NCBI RefSeq assembly: GCF_003574445.1
Contig: NZ_KZ984573.1
Location: 22,458 to 86,457, forward strand
Reading direction: 5' to 3'
DNA length: 64,000 nt
Origin: Streptomyces sp. YIM 130001
GTDB taxonomy: Bacteria > Actinomycetota > Actinomycetes > Streptomycetales > Streptomycetaceae
Shown here: positions 62,517 through 64,000 of the stretch, in pieces
Layout of the letters: the number at the start of each line of letters is the position of its first letter
Numbering within the stretch: the stretch's first letter is position 1
Translations under genes and position numbers: made by a program
The notes under the pieces: model-generated
Databases searched by the model: none
The model's input: the letters and a program-made list of their open reading frames with translations, nothing else
What the model was told of the DNA's origin: nothing

Positions 62517-62938
62517 CGGTTGCTCCCGGTGAAGTCGGTGCCGGGTTCGAGTGCGGTGAGGGGGTTCCAGTAGTCGCGGCAGGAGGTGATCCGTCCGTCC
62601 CTGACCGTCACGACGACGATGTAGTTCACGTCGAAGGGGCGGCCGGTCTCCACCAGGCGGCCGACGCCACGCATCTCGACCACGATGGTCTCCGGGTCGG
62701 TCGTCCGGTGGACCTGCAGCTCGGGGAAGTCGTGCAGGTCGATGTGATCCGGGTAGTCGCGCATGTACGCGCCGACGGCCTCCCGGCCCTCCAGCCGCCT
62801 CGGCCACCCGTCAGGCGCGAAGGGGAACTCCATGAGGGCGTCCTCGGCCCACAGGTCGGTCCAGGCGGGAATGTCCTTGTCGAGAAGCAGCTGCAGACCG
62901 TGACGGTAGAGGTCTGCCGGAGAAGTCGGTGCAGGCAT
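62513..62938 (-). CDS. NTF2-like (SnoaL-type) protein
   Basis: 141 residues of the cone-shaped NTF2 fold: LYRHGLQLLLDKDIPAWTDLWAEDALMEFPFAPDGWP, REAVGAYM, VVVTVRDGRITSCRDYWNPLTAL. Members include ketosteroid-isomerase-like enzymes. ATG 62938 has GAGGA 6 nt upstream. It is divergent from the TetR gene across the twin operators. Confidence 0.88.
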   Translation of the reverse strand: MPAPTSPADLYRHGLQLLLDKDIPAWTDLWAEDALMEFPFAPDGWPRRLEGREAVGAYMRDYPDHIDLHDFPELQVHRTTDPETIVVEMRGVGRLVETGRPFDVNYIVVVTVRDGRITSCRDYWNPLTALEPGTDFTGSNR

Positions 62939-62962
62939 GGGTATCCTCCCTCTCGTAGAATA

Positions 62963-63007
62963 CGGACCGCGGGTCCGCTTCAACGAACGATACGGACCCG
63001 GGGTCCG
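62963..63007. promoter_or_regulatory. Twin TetR operators in the divergent promoter
   Basis: CGGACC-GCG-GGTCCG (62963-62977) and CGGACC-CGG-GGTCCG (62993-63007), both perfect 15-bp palindromes, lie exactly 30 bp apart (about three helix turns). They are part of longer direct repeats TACGGACC...GGTCCGCTTC. On the minus strand TATTCT beside the first site may be a -10. Confidence 0.85.
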
Positions 63008-63029
63008 CTTCGCAAATGAAGGATGCAGC

Positions 63030-63638
63030 ATGACCGACCGCAAGCCCCGCAAGGACGCCGCCCGCAACCGGCAGGCCGTCCTCGCGGCCGCCGACGCCCT
63101 CTTCGCCCGCGGCGAGAACCCGGAGGCGGTGACCATGGCCTCCGTCGCAGCGGCGGCCGACGTCGGCAAGGGCACGCTCTTCAGGGCGTTCGGCGACCGC
63201 AACGGACTGCTGCGCGCCCTGTACGAAGCGCGGATGGAACCGGTCAGGGAGGCCGTCGAGAACGGACCGCCCCCCTTGGGCCCCGGCACCGCGCCGCAGC
63301 AACGCGTACCCGCCCTGCTCGACGCCGTCCTCTGCTTCAAACTCGACAATCGCGGCCTCGTCCTCGCCCTGGAGGAGAGCGGGAGCAGCAGCCCGTACCA
63401 GGCCGATCACTACGAGCACTGGCACGGCCTGCTCGCCGCGATGCTCAGCCGGCTCCCCGGACCGGCCGACAGCGACTTCACCGCCCACGCCCTGCTCGCC
63501 GCCACCCGGGCCGATCTCGTCGAGCACCTGGCCGGGCACGAGGGCGTGCCCCGCGAGACGATGCGGGCCCAGCTGGCGGCCTTCACCGCCAGAGTCCTGA
63601 ACTCCGCCCCGGCGCGGGACGCGTCGAACGAGCACTGA
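63030..63638 (+). CDS. TetR family regulator
   Basis: 202 residues. DNA-binding helices at 10-55 (NRQAVLAAADALFARGE, VTMASVAAAADVGKGTLFRAFGDRNGLLRALY). The C-terminal ligand domain is variable. ATG 63030 has AAGGA 6 nt upstream. It most likely represses itself and the divergent NTF2-NmrA pair through the twin palindromes. Confidence 0.92.
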   Translation: MTDRKPRKDAARNRQAVLAAADALFARGENPEAVTMASVAAAADVGKGTLFRAFGDRNGLLRALYEARMEPVREAVENGPPPLGPGTAPQQRVPALLDAVLCFKLDNRGLVLALEESGSSSPYQADHYEHWHGLLAAMLSRLPGPADSDFTAHALLAATRADLVEHLAGHEGVPRETMRAQLAAFTARVLNSAPARDASNEH

Positions 63639-63833
63639 CCGAAGGCCGGCCCCGGGCCCAGCCCGTCGACGCTCGATCGCATTCCCTGCTCTTGTCCGGA
63701 AAGTCCTGCACGGCACGCACTATCGCCGCACCGCCCGAAGGCCCGAGTACGTCCGGTACGACGACTCCCGGCCGGCGCACCGAGAGCACGCACCGGACAC
63801 CGCGAGCACCGCACACGACTCGCCGGACACGCC
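63639..63833. other. Intergenic stretch between the TetR gene and the transposase
   Basis: No convincing gene, promoter or inverted repeat seen. The left end of the insertion element should lie here, but its terminal repeat is not recognisable without the other end. Confidence 0.4.
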
Positions 63834-64000
63834 CTAGATGTGCTGTCCCGGCAGGTTGGTGACGCGGTTGGCTGGGGGTTGGCCGTCGATTCCGGTGTGG
63901 GGTCGGTGGTAGTTGTACCAGTCGAGCCAGTCGGGGAATGCTGCTTGTCGTTGGGCGTCTGAGGTGTAGGGGCGGTGGTAGGCCCATTCGTCGAGCAGGG
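63834..64000 (-). mobile_element. IS481-family transposase, C-terminal end (cut by the window)
   Basis: The minus-strand frame reads EWAYHRPYTSDAQRQAAFPDWLDWYNYHRP, then GQPPANRVTNLPGQHI and stop TAG at 63834-63836. The DWYNYHRPH block is the end of the DDE domain in IS481/IS3-type transposases. Only about 55 codons are inside the window, so completeness is unknown. It is the only mobile element seen. Confidence 0.88.

Overview
The window is a high-GC actinobacterial chromosome segment, almost certainly Streptomyces. GTG and TTG starts are common, many genes overlap by 4 bp (GTGA, ATGA), several start codons sit 6-8 nt after a -10 hexamer (leaderless transcripts), and the gene order matches, from memory, the S. 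coelicolor segment around SCO2599 down to about SCO2545. Nearly all of it is conserved core chromosome; all genes are intact except two cut by the window edges.

Layout. 1-4.7 kb: 3' end of RNase E/G, then rplU-rpmA and obg, separated by strong hairpins. 4.7-6.8 kb: a membrane-anchored glycerophosphotransferase-like protein on the minus strand. 7.2-10.6 kb: proB, a small conserved gene and proA. 10.7-17.7 kb: an envelope block with two paralogous one-pass membrane proteins, an M48 peptidase, a 53-aa membrane protein, then nadD, an LCP-family protein, rsfS and a histidine phosphatase. 17.8-21.25 kb: two identical tRNA-Ala(GGC) genes flank a small accessory segment (XRE regulator, DHA2-type MFS exporter, two mini zinc proteins). 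21.4-24.4 kb: a two-gene redox module (NuoF-like flavoprotein plus heme-b membrane protein). 24.5-27.7 kb: leuS, preceded by a Leu-codon leader peptide and attenuator. 27.9-34.6 kb: a membrane protein, DegV, ComEA and ComEC. 34.6-37.7 kb: an accessory insert (ArsR-type regulator with a perfect operator palindrome, MFS exporter, arylamine N-acetyltransferase). 37.8-43 kb: YceI, a small conserved gene, holA, rpsT and lepA. 43-50.8 kb: acyl-CoA ligase, a response regulator divergent from a SpoIIE-type phosphatase, hemW, DUF3097 and an MBL-fold hydrolase. 50.9-55 kb: CIRCE-hrcA-dnaJ2, nitronate monooxygenase and rsmE. 55-60.9 kb: tricorn protease, HIT protein, RNase Z-like hydrolase and an adenosine/adenine deaminase. 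60.9-64 kb: MBL hydrolase, NmrA and NTF2-like genes divergent from a TetR gene with twin operators, and the 3' end of an IS481-family transposase.

How the genes work together: ribosome and translation factors (L21, L27, S20, Obg, LepA, RsfS, RsmE, LeuRS, tRNA-Ala), RNA processing, proline and NAD synthesis and replication (holA) form the housekeeping core. The TA-polymerase-like, LCP and paired membrane proteins suggest cell-wall glycopolymer and spore-wall work. The most interesting non-coding signals are the leuS attenuator, a branched leader before rplU, the perfect ArsR operator and the twin TetR operators. No CRISPR array, prophage or biosynthetic cluster was seen.
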